A DNA stretch of 37,989 nt, from assembly GCF_003671715.1 (NCBI RefSeq), contig NZ_RAIF01000012.1, positions 873,370-911,358 on the forward strand. The letters are read 5' to 3'. Source of the stretch: Streptomyces sp. E2N166 (GTDB lineage Bacteria; Actinomycetota; Actinomycetes; Streptomycetales; Streptomycetaceae). The position numbers and the translations under genes were made by a program. Below are positions 1-7,476 of the stretch, piece after piece. The notes beneath the pieces are model-generated. The model did not search any database, was not told the origin of the DNA, and saw only the letters and a program-made list of their open reading frames with translations. How positions within the stretch are numbered: the first letter of the stretch is position 1; each line of letters starts with the position of its first letter.

Positions 1-3
1 CTC

Positions 4-771
4 TCAGCCCGCCTTTCGGGTGGATGCGGCCGTCTTCTTGCCCCGGCTGCGGGAGGACGCACCGCGCGAAGGACCGGACGTGTCCTTCTTCGCGGTGCTC
101 TTCTTCGCGGTGCTCTTCTTCGCGGGACTCTTCTTGGCCGCGCTCTTCTTGGCGGTGCTCTTTGCCGCGGTGCTCTTCGCGGCGGTGCTCTTCGCGGCGG
201 CCTTCTTGGCGGTGCTCTTGGCCGCGGTGCTCGTCGCCGCTGTGCTCTTCGCCGCGGTCTTCTTGGCGGGGCCGGTCGTCGCGGTGCCCTTCGCCGCCGT
301 GCTCTTCCGGGTGGCGGTCTGGGTCGTGGTCTTCTTGGCGGGACTCCGCCGCGCGGGGCTCTTCTTCGCCGTGCTCGTCCTGGCCGTACTCGTTCCCGCC
401 GTGCTCGTCCCGGCTTTCCCCGAGCCGCCGTCCGCACCGCCGCCGGAGGCCTTCTCCCCGCCCTGCAGCACCCGCGCCGCCTCCGCGTCCGGCGACTCCT
501 GCGGCCGCGGCCGCGTCAGCCACGCCACCGCCGCCCCGGTGGCCGCCACCGGCCACTCCACCAACCCGGCGATGCCCAGCACCCCGGCCCCCATGTAGAC
601 GACCACACGCCGCCCGCGCGGCGACACGGCCCCGATCCTGTCCAGCGCGCCCTCGGCGACCCTGCCGACCGTGCCCGCGCCCGGAACGTTCCGCAGCGCC
701 GACGCGGCCGCGTGCAACGGCCTCGGAAGCGTCTGCGCCGATGTCGTCCGCGCCGATTTCTGCTCAGCCAT
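4..771 (-). CDS. Lys/Ala-rich histone H1-like tail protein with membrane hairpin
   Basis: Predicted 255 aa. The start is the ATG reading MAEQKSARTT, preceded by GAGGAC; an in-frame extension to 858 lacks a comparable ribosome site. Residues 1-50 are polar. Residues about 55-86 form two hydrophobic stretches around a GLVEWP turn, read as a membrane hairpin. From about residue 120 to the end the protein is low-complexity, with repeated KKSTA, AAKS and PAKK units that resemble the C-terminal tails of histone H1-like proteins and of streptomycete HupS. Such tails bind DNA or other polyanions. The combination suggests a membrane-tethered polycationic tail, but function is unknown. The repeats are imperfect in the DNA and expand or contract easily, so length will vary between strains. 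I see no operon partner. Confidence 0.8.
   Translation of the reverse strand: MAEQKSARTTSAQTLPRPLHAAASALRNVPGAGTVGRVAEGALDRIGAVSPRGRRVVVYMGAGVLGIAGLVEWPVAATGAAVAWLTRPRPQESPDAEAARVLQGGEKASGGGADGGSGKAGTSTAGTSTARTSTAKKSPARRSPAKKTTTQTATRKSTAAKGTATTGPAKKTAAKSTAATSTAAKSTAKKAAAKSTAAKSTAAKSTAKKSAAKKSPAKKSTAKKSTAKKDTSGPSRGASSRSRGKKTAASTRKAG
80..300. repeat. Imperfect tandem repeats encoding the PAKK/AAKS tail
   Basis: Units of roughly 15-18 bases, based on ttcttcgcggtgctc and ttcttggcggtgctc, recur many times. They are coding repeats inside the lysine-rich tail of the gene at 4-771, kept in frame, and not a CRISPR array: there are no unique spacers. Confidence 0.7.
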
Positions 772-788
772 GACTGTTCGTCCTCGCC

Positions 789-808
789 TGTGCAAGCTTG
801 TGCAAGCT
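789..808. repeat. Two perfect 10-bp direct repeats upstream of the Lys-rich gene
   Basis: TGTGCAAGCT occurs twice back to back, 18-37 bases upstream of the ATG at 771. That is where a core promoter or its operator would lie for the minus-strand gene. One helical turn of spacing suits a regulator that binds side by side. The binding factor is unknown. Confidence 0.5.
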
Positions 809-920
809 GTGGAAAACCCTGGGAACATCACCTTCCGCATTTCTCCGGGTTCCCGCACTTCGGGCGCTCACCCCGACGAACTCGGCCGGACGGGTGGCAC
901 ACCACTCCGGTCCAGCCCTC

Positions 921-950
921 TTGACGAAAGGTCTGGACCAACATCAGTGT
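921..950 (+). promoter_or_regulatory. Orphan chitinase-type promoter with DasR dre-like operator
   Basis: TTGACG (921-926) and CAGTGT (945-950) are 18 bases apart and read as -35 and -10 elements. Between them lies AAAGGTCTGGACCAAC (927-942), which matches 11 of 16 positions of the DasR dre consensus as I recall it (ACTGGTCTAGACCACT) and carries the GGTCTGGACC dyad typical of Streptomyces chitinase promoters. No glycoside hydrolase follows: the next 90 bases lead straight into the 3' end of the convergent LysE gene. I infer that the target gene was deleted and its promoter left behind. Confidence 0.55.
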
Positions 951-994
951 CATGTCTACGACATCCCAGCCCACCCCACTCGAAGAACTGAACC

Positions 995-1030
995 TTCGGC
1001 GACAACGTCAAGGCCCTCCAGGGCCGCTGA
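995..1030 (+). pseudogene. Possible C-terminal remnant of a deleted gene
   Basis: Read from 995, the sequence gives FGDNVKALQGR followed by TGA, with normal Streptomyces codon use. An in-frame stop (TGA at 989-991) lies just before it, so nothing upstream is joined to it. Its position directly behind the orphan dre promoter suggests it is the tail of the gene once driven by that promoter. It is too short to assign to a family; this is inference. Confidence 0.25.
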
Positions 1031-1037
1031 CGCCCCC

Positions 1038-1652
1038 TCACCGGGCCGTGAACGCCAGCTTCGCCCCCAGCGCCACGAACGACCCCGCGAAGCTCCGCCG
1101 CAGCCACGCCATCACCCTCGGCCGGGAGACGACGTGGCTGCGCACGGACGCGGCCAGGAGGCCGTACCCGGCGAACACGACGAAGGTCACCAGCATGAAC
1201 ACACCGCCCAGCACCAGCATGCGCGGCAGGGCACCGGCCTGTCCCGGGTCCACGAACTGCGGCAGGAAGGCGAAGAAGAACAGCGTCAGCTTCGGGTTCA
1301 GGATGTTGATCAGCACGCCCCGCAGGATCACCCGCCCCGCCGGGACGGGCCCGCCCCGGTCCTCCCCCACCGTGAGCGCCTCCTTGTCCCGGAGGGTGGC
1401 CCACGCCATGTACAGCAGGTAGGCGACACCGGCGTACTTGAGGACCTGGAAGGCGGTGGCACTGGCGTGCAGCACCGCCGCGACCCCGGTGACGGTGGCC
1501 AGCAGGTGCGGCACGATGCCGAGCGCACACCCGAAGGCGGCGACGACGCTGGCGCGGCGCCCGCGCGAGAGCGCGGCGGCGAGGGTGTAGACGACCCCGG
1601 TGCCGGGGGTCGCGACGACCACGAGGGTGGTCAGCAGGAAGGCGATACTCAT
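1038..1652 (-). CDS. LysE/RhtB family amino-acid exporter
   Basis: Predicted 204 aa, the usual length for the family. The start is ATG of MSIAFLLTT, preceded by GGTGGGG; a 19-residue upstream extension looks non-coding. The N-terminal membrane segment carries the family motif ATPGTGVVYTLAAALSRGRR (residues about 13-32), followed by an ATLGCA-type segment (here AAFGCALGIVPHL). The middle has NILNPKLTLFFFAFLPQFV, matching the conserved NPK-xxLFF region of LysE/RhtB proteins. Five to six membrane helices are expected. Members export lysine, homoserine, threonine or related compounds; the substrate here cannot be read from sequence. No LysR-type regulator is adjacent. Confidence 0.85.
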   Translation of the reverse strand: MSIAFLLTTLVVVATPGTGVVYTLAAALSRGRRASVVAAFGCALGIVPHLLATVTGVAAVLHASATAFQVLKYAGVAYLLYMAWATLRDKEALTVGEDRGGPVPAGRVILRGVLINILNPKLTLFFFAFLPQFVDPGQAGALPRMLVLGGVFMLVTFVVFAGYGLLAASVRSHVVSRPRVMAWLRRSFAGSFVALGAKLAFTAR

Positions 1653-1744
1653 GGCCCCCACCCTGGTGCGGGCCGACCGGGCCCCACAGGTCCAATGGCC
1701 CGACGTCATCGGGGACCACTCGCCACGGCCCGCTGAACGACAAC

Positions 1745-1783
1745 GCCCACCCCTCGCCCGACCGAGTCGGGTGAGGGGTGGGC
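1745..1783. terminator. Strong hairpin between glyS and the LysE gene
   Basis: An 18-base arm (1745-1762) pairs with 1766-1783 at 17 of 18 positions around a 3-base loop. It lies downstream of the glyS stop and upstream of the LysE start on the same strand, so it most likely ends glyS transcription. There is no T-run, as is usual in Streptomyces. Confidence 0.65.
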
Positions 1784-1795
1784 ACGGGCCGGGGG

Positions 1796-1816
1796 CCAGG
1801 GGGCGGAGCCCCCTGG
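1796..1816. terminator. Second hairpin directly after glyS
   Basis: CCAGGGGGC (1796-1804) and GCCCCCTGG (1808-1816) are perfect 9-bp arms around GGA, 23 bases past the glyS stop codon. With the hairpin at 1745-1783 this forms a tandem terminator. Confidence 0.6.
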
Positions 1817-1838
1817 TGCGGCAACCGGGACGAACGGG

Positions 1839-3221
1839 TCAGCAGCCGGCGAGCCTCGAAGCGAGGTATCCCTCGATCTGGTCCAGCGACACCCGCTCCT
1901 GCTTCATGGTGTCCCGCTCCCGCACGGTCACCGCGTTGTCGTCCAGCGTGTCGAAGTCGACCGTCACGCAGTACGGCGTACCGATCTCGTCCTGGCGCCG
2001 GTAACGGCGCCCGATCGCACCGGCGTCGTCGAAGTCGATGTTCCAGTTCTGCCGCAGCGCCTGGGCGAGACCCTTGGCCTTGGGCGACAGCTCCGGGTTC
2101 CGGGACAGCGGCAGGACGGCGACCTTCACCGGTGCGAGGCGCGGGTCGAGCCGCAGCACGGTCCGCTTCTCCAGCTTGCCCTTGGCGTTGGGGGCCTCGT
2201 CCTCGACGTACGCGTCGAGGAGGAAGGCGAGCATCGCGCGCCCGACACCGGCCGCCGGCTCGATGACGTACGGCGTCCAGCGCTCGCCGGCCTCCTGGTC
2301 GAAGTAGGAGAGGTCCTGGCCGGAGGCCTTGGCGTGCGAGGAGAGGTCGTAGTCCGTCCGGTTGGCGACACCCTCCAGCTCGCCCCACTCGCTGCCGCCG
2401 AAGGAGAAGCGGTACTCGATGTCGGCCGTGCGCTTGGAGTAGTGGGAGAGCTTCTCGGCCGGGTGCTCGAACCAGCGCATGTTCTCCTCACGGAGACCGA
2501 GGCCGGTGTACCAGTTCCAGCGCTGCTCCATCCAGTACTCCTGCCACTTCTCGTCCTCGCCCGGCTTGACGAAGAACTCCATCTCCATCTGCTCGAACTC
2601 GCGGGTCCGGAAGATGAAGTTGCCGGGCGTGATCTCGTTGCGGAAGGACTTGCCCATCTGGGCGATACCGAACGGCGGCTTGCGGCGCGACGTGGTCTGC
2701 ACCTGGGCGAAGTTGGTGAAGATGCCCTGCGCCGTCTCGGGCCGCAGGTAGGCGACGGAGCCGCTGTCCTGGGTCGGGCCGAGGTGGGTGGAGAGCAGAC
2801 CCGAGAACTGCTTGGGCTCGGTGAAGGTGCCCTTGTTGCCGCAGTTGGGGCAGTTGAGGTCGGCGAGCCCGTTCTCCGGGGCGCGGCCCTTCTTCTCCTC
2901 GTACGCCTCTTCCAGGTGGTCCGCGCGGAACCGCTTGTGGCAGGAGGTGCACTCGGTCAGCGGGTCCGTGAAGGTGGCGACGTGGCCGGAGGCCACCCAG
3001 ACGTCGGGGGCCAGGATCACGGACGAGTCGAGACCGACGACGTCCTCGCGCGAGGTGACCATGTAGCGCCACCACTGGCGCTTGAGGTTCTCCTTGAGCT
3101 CGACACCCAGCGGCCCGTAGTCCCAGGCGGCGCGCTGACCGCCGTAGATCTCACTGCACGGGAATACGAAGCCACGGCGCTTGCTCAGGCTGACGATGGT
3201 GTCGATCTTGTCGGCGGCCAC
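1839..3221 (-). CDS. glyS: Glycyl-tRNA synthetase, alpha2 (class IIA) type
   Basis: Predicted 460 aa. It charges tRNA-Gly in the cytoplasm. The start is the GTG before [20 protein letters not shown], behind GAAGAGA; the open frame runs 90 codons further but that part is not protein-like. Recognisable parts are the [19 protein letters not shown]-terminus of the homodimeric enzyme, two CxxC pairs (CTSCHKRF and CPNCGNKG) inserted early, the motif-2 region [21 protein letters not shown], and motif 3 in [14 protein letters not shown]. The paired CxxC elements should bind zinc, which is notable because the divergent operon is the zinc importer. A minus-strand promoter TTGGCC (3305-3310) and TAACCT (3280-3285) with a 19-base spacer is possible. 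Confidence 0.96.
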   Translation of the reverse strand: MAADKIDTIVSLSKRRGFVFPCSEIYGGQRAAWDYGPLGVELKENLKRQWWRYMVTSREDVVGLDSSVILAPDVWVASGHVATFTDPLTECTSCHKRFRADHLEEAYEEKKGRAPENGLADLNCPNCGNKGTFTEPKQFSGLLSTHLGPTQDSGSVAYLRPETAQGIFTNFAQVQTTSRRKPPFGIAQMGKSFRNEITPGNFIFRTREFEQMEMEFFVKPGEDEKWQEYWMEQRWNWYTGLGLREENMRWFEHPAEKLSHYSKRTADIEYRFSFGGSEWGELEGVANRTDYDLSSHAKASGQDLSYFDQEAGERWTPYVIEPAAGVGRAMLAFLLDAYVEDEAPNAKGKLEKRTVLRLDPRLAPVKVAVLPLSRNPELSPKAKGLAQALRQNWNIDFDDAGAIGRRYRRQDEIGTPYCVTVDFDTLDDNAVTVRERDTMKQERVSLDQIEGYLASRLAGC

Positions 3222-3344
3222 GGTGCTCTCTTCATTACGACGACGGGCGACGAAGCGAGATGCTTCCAGAGAATGCTTCAGGTTACCGGCGTGGACTGCC
3301 CCCCGGCCAAATCGGGGGGCTCCCCTCCTCGTGACCGGGCATTG

Positions 3345-3382
3345 TTGACAACGGTTTCCATATTTGTTGAAAATGAATGCCA
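3345..3382 (+). promoter_or_regulatory. znuA promoter with two Zur-box-like sites
   Basis: TTGACA (3345-3350) and GAAAAT (3369-3374) are spaced 18 bases and place the transcription start at about 3381, next to the ATG at 3382. Two 15-mers resemble the Streptomyces Zur box as I recall it (TGAAAATGATTTTCA): TGACAACGGTTTCCA at 3346-3360 (11 of 15) and TGAAAATGAATGCCA at 3368-3382 (12 of 15). Their centres are 22 bases apart, two helical turns, so both dimers would sit on one face. One covers the -35 and the other the -10 and start, which suits tight zinc-dependent repression. Confidence 0.65.
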
Positions 3383-4365
3383 TGAACGTACGACGACGCC
3401 ACATATCCGGCATAGCAGTCACCGCGGCCACCGCGCTCGGCCTGGGGACCCTCTCCGCCTGCTCCAGCGACAGCGCGGCCGCGGGCAACACGGAAAAGTT
3501 CGACGTCGTCGCGTCGTTCTACCCGATGCAGTACCTCGCCCAGGAGATCGGCGGGGAGCACGTGAACGTCACCACCCTCACCGAGCCCGGCCAGGAGCCG
3601 CACGACCTGGAGCTGAGCGCCAAGCAGACCGCCGAGATGGGCGAGGCGGACGCGGTGCTCTACCTGAAGTCCCTCCAGCCCGCCGTGGACGAGGCCATCA
3701 CCCAGTCCGGTGTGAAGACCAAGATCGACGCGACGACGCTGACGACGCTGGAGGACCACGGGAGCGTCGAGCACGACCACGCGGGCGGGGAGCACCCCGA
3801 GGACGAGCACGCCGGGGAGAAGCACTCCGAGGAGGAGGAGCACGCCCTCGACCCGCACGTCTGGCTGGACCCGGTGAAGTACGCCGAGATCGCCGAAGGC
3901 GTAGCCAAGGCCTTCGTGAAGGCCGACCCGGACCACGCCGCCGACTACCGGAAGAACGCCGAGGCGCTGTCGAAGAAGCTGGCGGGTCTGAACACGGCGT
4001 ACAAGGAGGGCCTGGCGAACACCGACAGCAAGGTCTTCTTCACCAACCACGCCGCCTTCGGCTACCTCGCCGAGCGCTACGGGCTCACCCAGGAGGCCAT
4101 CAACGGCCTCGACCCGGAGAGCGAGCCCAGCCCCGCCCGGATCAAGGAGCTCCAGGAGGAGGCCAAGGCCGACGGCGTGACCACCGTCTTCTACGAGACA
4201 CTGGTGTCCGACAAGACCGCGAAGACCCTCGCCAAGGACGCCGGCCTGAAGACCGATGTCCTGGACCCGCTGGAGGGCATCACCGACAAGTCCAAGGGCG
4301 ACGACTACCTCGCGGTCATGGAGTCCAACCTCAAGGCGCTCGAGGCCGCCCTCGGCGCCAAGTGA
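3382..4365 (+). CDS. znuA: Zinc ABC transporter substrate-binding lipoprotein (ZnuA-like)
   Basis: Predicted 327 aa from the ATG of [13 protein letters not shown] 3364 and ATG 3373 are in-frame alternatives but lie inside the promoter, and a leaderless transcript from about 3381 favours 3382. Residues 1-26 are a lipoprotein signal ending in LSAC, so Cys27 is lipidated. The fold is cluster A-I (TroA/ZnuA): [13 protein letters not shown] and [14 protein letters not shown] carry the metal-ligand histidines. Between the first two lies a flexible loop, about residues 126-154, rich in His, Glu and Asp, typical of zinc rather than manganese binders. It delivers zinc to the ZnuB/ZnuC-like proteins encoded directly downstream. 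Expression is probably repressed by Zur. Confidence 0.93.
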   Translation: MNVRRRHISGIAVTAATALGLGTLSACSSDSAAAGNTEKFDVVASFYPMQYLAQEIGGEHVNVTTLTEPGQEPHDLELSAKQTAEMGEADAVLYLKSLQPAVDEAITQSGVKTKIDATTLTTLEDHGSVEHDHAGGEHPEDEHAGEKHSEEEEHALDPHVWLDPVKYAEIAEGVAKAFVKADPDHAADYRKNAEALSKKLAGLNTAYKEGLANTDSKVFFTNHAAFGYLAERYGLTQEAINGLDPESEPSPARIKELQEEAKADGVTTVFYETLVSDKTAKTLAKDAGLKTDVLDPLEGITDKSKGDDYLAVMESNLKALEAALGAK

Positions 4366-4390
4366 GCGTTCCGATCGTTTGGAGGGCCTC

Positions 4391-5161
4391 GTGAGCGACG
4401 AGACCGTCATATCCCTGCGCGGCGTCCGCGCCGAGCTCGGCTCACGCCCCGTCCTGCGCGGCATCGACCTCACCGTGCGCGGCGGCGAGGTCGTGGCCCT
4501 GCTCGGCGCCAACGGTTCGGGCAAGTCCACGGCCGTGCGCACGGTCATCGGCCAGGTGCCGGTGACGGCCGGGAAGGTCGAGCTGTTCGGCACCCCGCGG
4601 CACCGCTTCCGCGACTGGGCGCGCGTGGGCTACGTCCCGCAGCGCACCACGGCCGCGGGCGGCGTCCCCGCCACGGTGACCGAGATCGTCTCCTCCGGCC
4701 GCCTCTCCCGCGCCCGCTTCGGCGTCCTGCGCAAGGCCGACCACGAGGCCGTGCGCCGCGCCCTCGACCTGGTCGGCATGGCGGACCGCGCCAAGGACTC
4801 GGTGAACGCCCTCTCCGGCGGCCAGCACCAGCGGGTACTGATCGCCCGCGCCCTCGCCGCCGAACCCGAGCTGCTGATCATGGACGAGCCGATGGCGGGC
4901 GTCGACCTGGCCAGCCAGGAGGTGCTGGCCCAGACGCTCAGGAAGCAGGTCGCGGCCGGCACCACCGTCCTGCTGGTACTGCACGAACTCGGCCCCCTGG
5001 AGCCCCTGATCGACCGGGCGGTGGTGCTCCGCGACGGCTGCGTCACGCACGACGGCCCGCCGCCCGAGGCGGTGGGCCAGCACGCGCTGCCCGGCCACGA
5101 CCACGTACACCCGCACGCACCGGCGGGCGCCGAACCGATCCGCACGGGACTGCTGAGCTGA
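4391..5161 (+). CDS. znuC: Zinc ABC transporter ATP-binding protein (ZnuC-like)
   Basis: Predicted 256 aa. GTG start behind GGAGGG at 4381-4386. The ABC ATPase elements are all present: Walker A GANGSGKST, signature LSGGQHQR, Walker B LLIMDEP and the switch histidine in LVLHEL. The protein ends in a histidine-rich tail (HALPGHDHVHPHAPAG), which may sense or buffer zinc; such tails occur in some metal importers. The stop TGA overlaps the ATG of the permease by one base (TGATG), so translation is coupled. It powers zinc uptake together with the upstream lipoprotein and downstream permease. Confidence 0.93.
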   Translation: MSDETVISLRGVRAELGSRPVLRGIDLTVRGGEVVALLGANGSGKSTAVRTVIGQVPVTAGKVELFGTPRHRFRDWARVGYVPQRTTAAGGVPATVTEIVSSGRLSRARFGVLRKADHEAVRRALDLVGMADRAKDSVNALSGGQHQRVLIARALAAEPELLIMDEPMAGVDLASQEVLAQTLRKQVAAGTTVLLVLHELGPLEPLIDRAVVLRDGCVTHDGPPPEAVGQHALPGHDHVHPHAPAGAEPIRTGLLS

Positions 5162-6063
5162 TGGAAATCCTGAACTACGCCTTCATGCAGCGGGCGCTGC
5201 TGGCGGCCGTCCTGGTCGGCATCACCGCCCCCGCCGTCGGCATCTACCTGGTCCAGCGCCGCCAGGCCCTCATGGGCGACGGCATCGGCCACGTGGCGAT
5301 GACCGGCGTCGGCCTCGGCTTCCTGCTCTCCTGGTCCCCGGTGTGGATGGCCACCCTGATCTCCGTGCTCGGCGCGGTCCTCATGGAGCTGATCCGCTGG
5401 TACGGCAAGACCCGCGGCGACATCGCCCTCGCCATGCTCTTCTACGGCGGCATGGCCGGCGGCGTGATGTTCATCAACCTCGCGCCGACGGGCTCCAACG
5501 CCAACCTCACCTCGTACCTCTTCGGCTCGCTGTCGACGGTGTCCGAGTCCGACGTGACCGCGATCTGCCTGCTGGCCGCCTTCGTAGTCGTCGTCACCCT
5601 CGGCCTGCGCCGCCAGCTGTTCGCGGTCAGCCAGGACGAGGAGTTCGCCCGGGTCACCGGCCTGCCGGTGCGCGCGCTGAACCTGCTGACGGCCGTCACG
5701 GCGGCGGTGACGGTGACCGTGGCGATGCGCGTCGTCGGACTGCTGCTGGTGTCGGCGCTGATGGTGGTCCCGGTCGCCGCCGCCCAGCAGCTCACCCGCA
5801 GCTTCGCCGCCACCTTCGCGGTCGCCGTCGCCATCGGCGTCAGCGTGACCATCGGCGGCACGGTCACGTCGTACTACCAGGACGTGCCGCCCGGCGCGAC
5901 CATCGTGCTGCTCACCATCGGCGCGTTCGTCCTGCTCACCGCGCTGGCGGCGCCACTGGCCCGGCGACGCGCGCGGGCGGTCACCGCGGCGCAGGCCGCC
6001 GGGGATCCGGCGGAGTGCAAGATTCCGGCCAGCCGGGGGGCCACCGACGAGGTCGGCGTCTGA
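5161..6063 (+). CDS. znuB: Zinc ABC transporter permease (ZnuB-like)
   Basis: Predicted 300 aa, ABC-3 family permease. It begins MEILNYAFMQRALLAAVLVG and has about eight hydrophobic segments, with family features such as IYLVQRRQALMGDGIGHVAMTGVGLG near the N-terminus and GLLLVSALMVVPVAAAQQLTRSF in the C-terminal half. The last 35 residues are polar and cytoplasmic. It is the third gene of a compact operon with the lipoprotein and ATPase; its stop codon overlaps the presumed -35 element of zur. Confidence 0.93.
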   Translation: MEILNYAFMQRALLAAVLVGITAPAVGIYLVQRRQALMGDGIGHVAMTGVGLGFLLSWSPVWMATLISVLGAVLMELIRWYGKTRGDIALAMLFYGGMAGGVMFINLAPTGSNANLTSYLFGSLSTVSESDVTAICLLAAFVVVVTLGLRRQLFAVSQDEEFARVTGLPVRALNLLTAVTAAVTVTVAMRVVGLLLVSALMVVPVAAAQQLTRSFAATFAVAVAIGVSVTIGGTVTSYYQDVPPGATIVLLTIGAFVLLTALAAPLARRRARAVTAAQAAGDPAECKIPASRGATDEVGV

Positions 6064-6089
6064 CTGCCGGACCGCCGGGCTGGCACAAT
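6060..6089 (+). promoter_or_regulatory. Probable own promoter of zur
   Basis: CTGACT (6060-6065) and CACAAT (6084-6089) are separated by 18 bases, giving a start near 6096 and a 35-base leader to the zur GTG. The -35 overlaps the znuB stop codon. This would let zur be expressed when the upstream operon is repressed. Confidence 0.45.
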
Positions 6090-6130
6090 GGCCCGGCAAG
6101 CCGCAGACGGCAGACGTGAGGAGGAACCCG

Positions 6131-6550
6131 GTGACGACCGCTGGACCGCCCGTGAAGGGCCGCGCCACCCGGCAGCGGGCCGCCGTGTCGGCGGCCCTCC
6201 AGGAGGTCGAGGAGTTCCGCAGCGCACAGGAGCTTCACGACATGCTCAAGCACAAGGGCGACTCGGTCGGGCTCACCACGGTCTACCGCACCCTGCAGTC
6301 CCTCGCCGACGCCGGCGAGGTCGACGTCCTGCGCACCGCCGAGGGCGAGTCCGTCTACCGCCGCTGCTCCAGCGACGACCACCACCACCACCTGGTCTGC
6401 CGCGCCTGCGGCAAGGCGGTCGAGGTCGAGGGCCCCGCGGTCGAGAAGTGGGCGGAGGCCATCGCCGCCGAGCACGGCTACGTCAACGTCGCGCACACGG
6501 TCGAGATCTTCGGCACCTGCGCGGACTGCGCGGGTGCCTCCGGCGGCTGA
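6131..6550 (+). CDS. zur: Zinc uptake regulator Zur (Fur family)
   Basis: Predicted 139 aa from GTG 6131, behind GAGGAGGAA. The N-terminal winged helix spans residues about 10-80, with recognition segment GLTTVYRTLQSL. The metal ligands reported for S. coelicolor Zur fall at identical positions: structural site Cys90, Cys93, Cys130, Cys133; M-site Asp65, Cys79, His85, His87; D-site His84, His86, Glu105, His122. It should therefore be a fully functional zinc-responsive repressor. Known targets of the family include znuABC and zinc-free ribosomal protein paralogues. Here its most obvious target is the znuA promoter about 2.7 kb upstream. Confidence 0.95.
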   Translation: MTTAGPPVKGRATRQRAAVSAALQEVEEFRSAQELHDMLKHKGDSVGLTTVYRTLQSLADAGEVDVLRTAEGESVYRRCSSDDHHHHLVCRACGKAVEVEGPAVEKWAEAIAAEHGYVNVAHTVEIFGTCADCAGASGG

Positions 6551-6557
6551 GCCGCCA

Positions 6558-6582
6558 GGTCCCGGGGCCGCGCCCCGGGACC
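6558..6582. terminator. Bidirectional terminator between zur and uppS
   Basis: GGTCCCGGGGC (6558-6568) pairs perfectly with GCCCCGGGACC (6572-6582) around a 3-base loop. It lies between the convergent zur and uppS genes and should end transcription from both sides. Confidence 0.75.
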
Positions 6583-6623
6583 CCTATCGGCCTGACGGCC
6601 TCGTCCTCGAAGGCCGGACGGGC

Positions 6624-7460
6624 TCAGTTCTCAGCGCTCCGGCCCTCCATGGCGAGGAGTTCCTCGTTCGGAATGGCGCCGCCGAAGCGGCGGTCCCGGG
6701 AGGCGAACTCCAGGCACGCCCGCCACAGGTCGCGGCGGTCGAAGTCGGGCCACAGCACGTCCTGGAAGACCATCTCCGCGTACGCGCTCTGCCAGAGCAG
6801 GTAGTTGGACGTCCGCTGCTCGCCGCTCGGCCGCAGGAACAGGTCGACGTCCGGCATGTCCGGGTAGTACAGGTACTTCGCGAGCGTCTTCTCGTTCACC
6901 TTCGACGGGTCGAGCCGCCCGGCCCGCACGTCCTCGGCGAGGGCCTGCGCCGCGTCGGCGATCTCGGCGCGTCCGCCGTAGTTCATGCAGAAGTACAGCG
7001 TCAGCCGGTCATTGCCCTTGGTCTGCTCCTGGGCGACCTGGAGTTCCTTGGCGACCGACTTCCACAGCTTGGGCATCCGCCCCACCCAGCGCACGCGAAT
7101 CCCCAGCTCGTCGAGCTGGTCGCGGGTCTTGCGGATGAAGTCCCGGTTGAAGTTCATCAGAAAGCGCACCTCGTCCGGCGACCGCTTCCAGTTCTCGGTG
7201 GAGAAGGCGTACAGGGAGATGTTCTTCACGCCCATCTCGATCGCGCCCTGGAGCACGTCCAGCACCCGCTCGGCACCGACCTTGTGGCCCTCGGTGCGCG
7301 GCAGCCCGCGCTCCTTGGCCCAGCGCCCGTTGCCGTCCATGACGATCGCCACATGCTCCGGAACCAGCTCACCGAGGTTCGGAGGCCGCGCGCCGGACGG
7401 GTGCGGCTCCGGCGTCCTGTAGTCCCGGCGCTGACGCCCCAGGATCCCGCGTACGGCCAT
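6624..7460 (-). CDS. uppS: Isoprenyl transferase (undecaprenyl diphosphate synthase family)
   Basis: Predicted 278 aa, cis-prenyltransferase. It adds isopentenyl units to an allylic diphosphate to make the C50-C55 lipid carrier for cell-wall synthesis. The catalytic motif [17 protein letters not shown] places the essential Asp at residue 42; [11 protein letters not shown] and [15 protein letters not shown] are the other family signatures. The N-terminal 30 residues are a basic, proline-rich extension common in actinobacterial members. It starts 16 bases after the recO stop on the same strand, with AAGGAG upstream, so the two are probably one transcript. Chain length of the product cannot be told from sequence. 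Confidence 0.95.
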   Translation of the reverse strand: MAVRGILGRQRRDYRTPEPHPSGARPPNLGELVPEHVAIVMDGNGRWAKERGLPRTEGHKVGAERVLDVLQGAIEMGVKNISLYAFSTENWKRSPDEVRFLMNFNRDFIRKTRDQLDELGIRVRWVGRMPKLWKSVAKELQVAQEQTKGNDRLTLYFCMNYGGRAEIADAAQALAEDVRAGRLDPSKVNEKTLAKYLYYPDMPDVDLFLRPSGEQRTSNYLLWQSAYAEMVFQDVLWPDFDRRDLWRACLEFASRDRRFGGAIPNEELLAMEGRSAEN

Positions 7461-7476
7461 GTGTCTCTCGTCTCCT

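Noticed and set aside
80..300. Repetitive block as a CRISPR array
   Set aside because: Units are contiguous, imperfect and in frame with a coding tail; there are no unique spacers and no cas genes.
20..773. Long open frames on the plus strand at the left end
   Set aside because: They mirror the lysine-rich gene on the minus strand; the translations are Ser/Arg- or Phe/Ala-Val-rich low complexity with no domain or ribosome site.
801..820. DnaA box at tgtggaaaa
   Set aside because: Mismatch to the Streptomyces consensus, single copy, no cluster and no dnaA/dnaN genes; not an origin.
952..1422. Plus-strand open frame starting MSTTSQPTPLEEL
   Set aside because: It begins right after the -10 of the orphan promoter but runs antisense through the LysE gene and has no recognisable domain.
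3222..3344. T-box riboswitch upstream of glyS
   Set aside because: A 7-bp hairpin (3299-3305/3313-3319) is present but no T-box core sequence or specifier loop can be seen.
3222..3491. N-terminal extension of glycyl-tRNA synthetase
   Set aside because: The frame is open but the residues are unlike any synthetase; GTG 3221 with its ribosome site gives the normal length.
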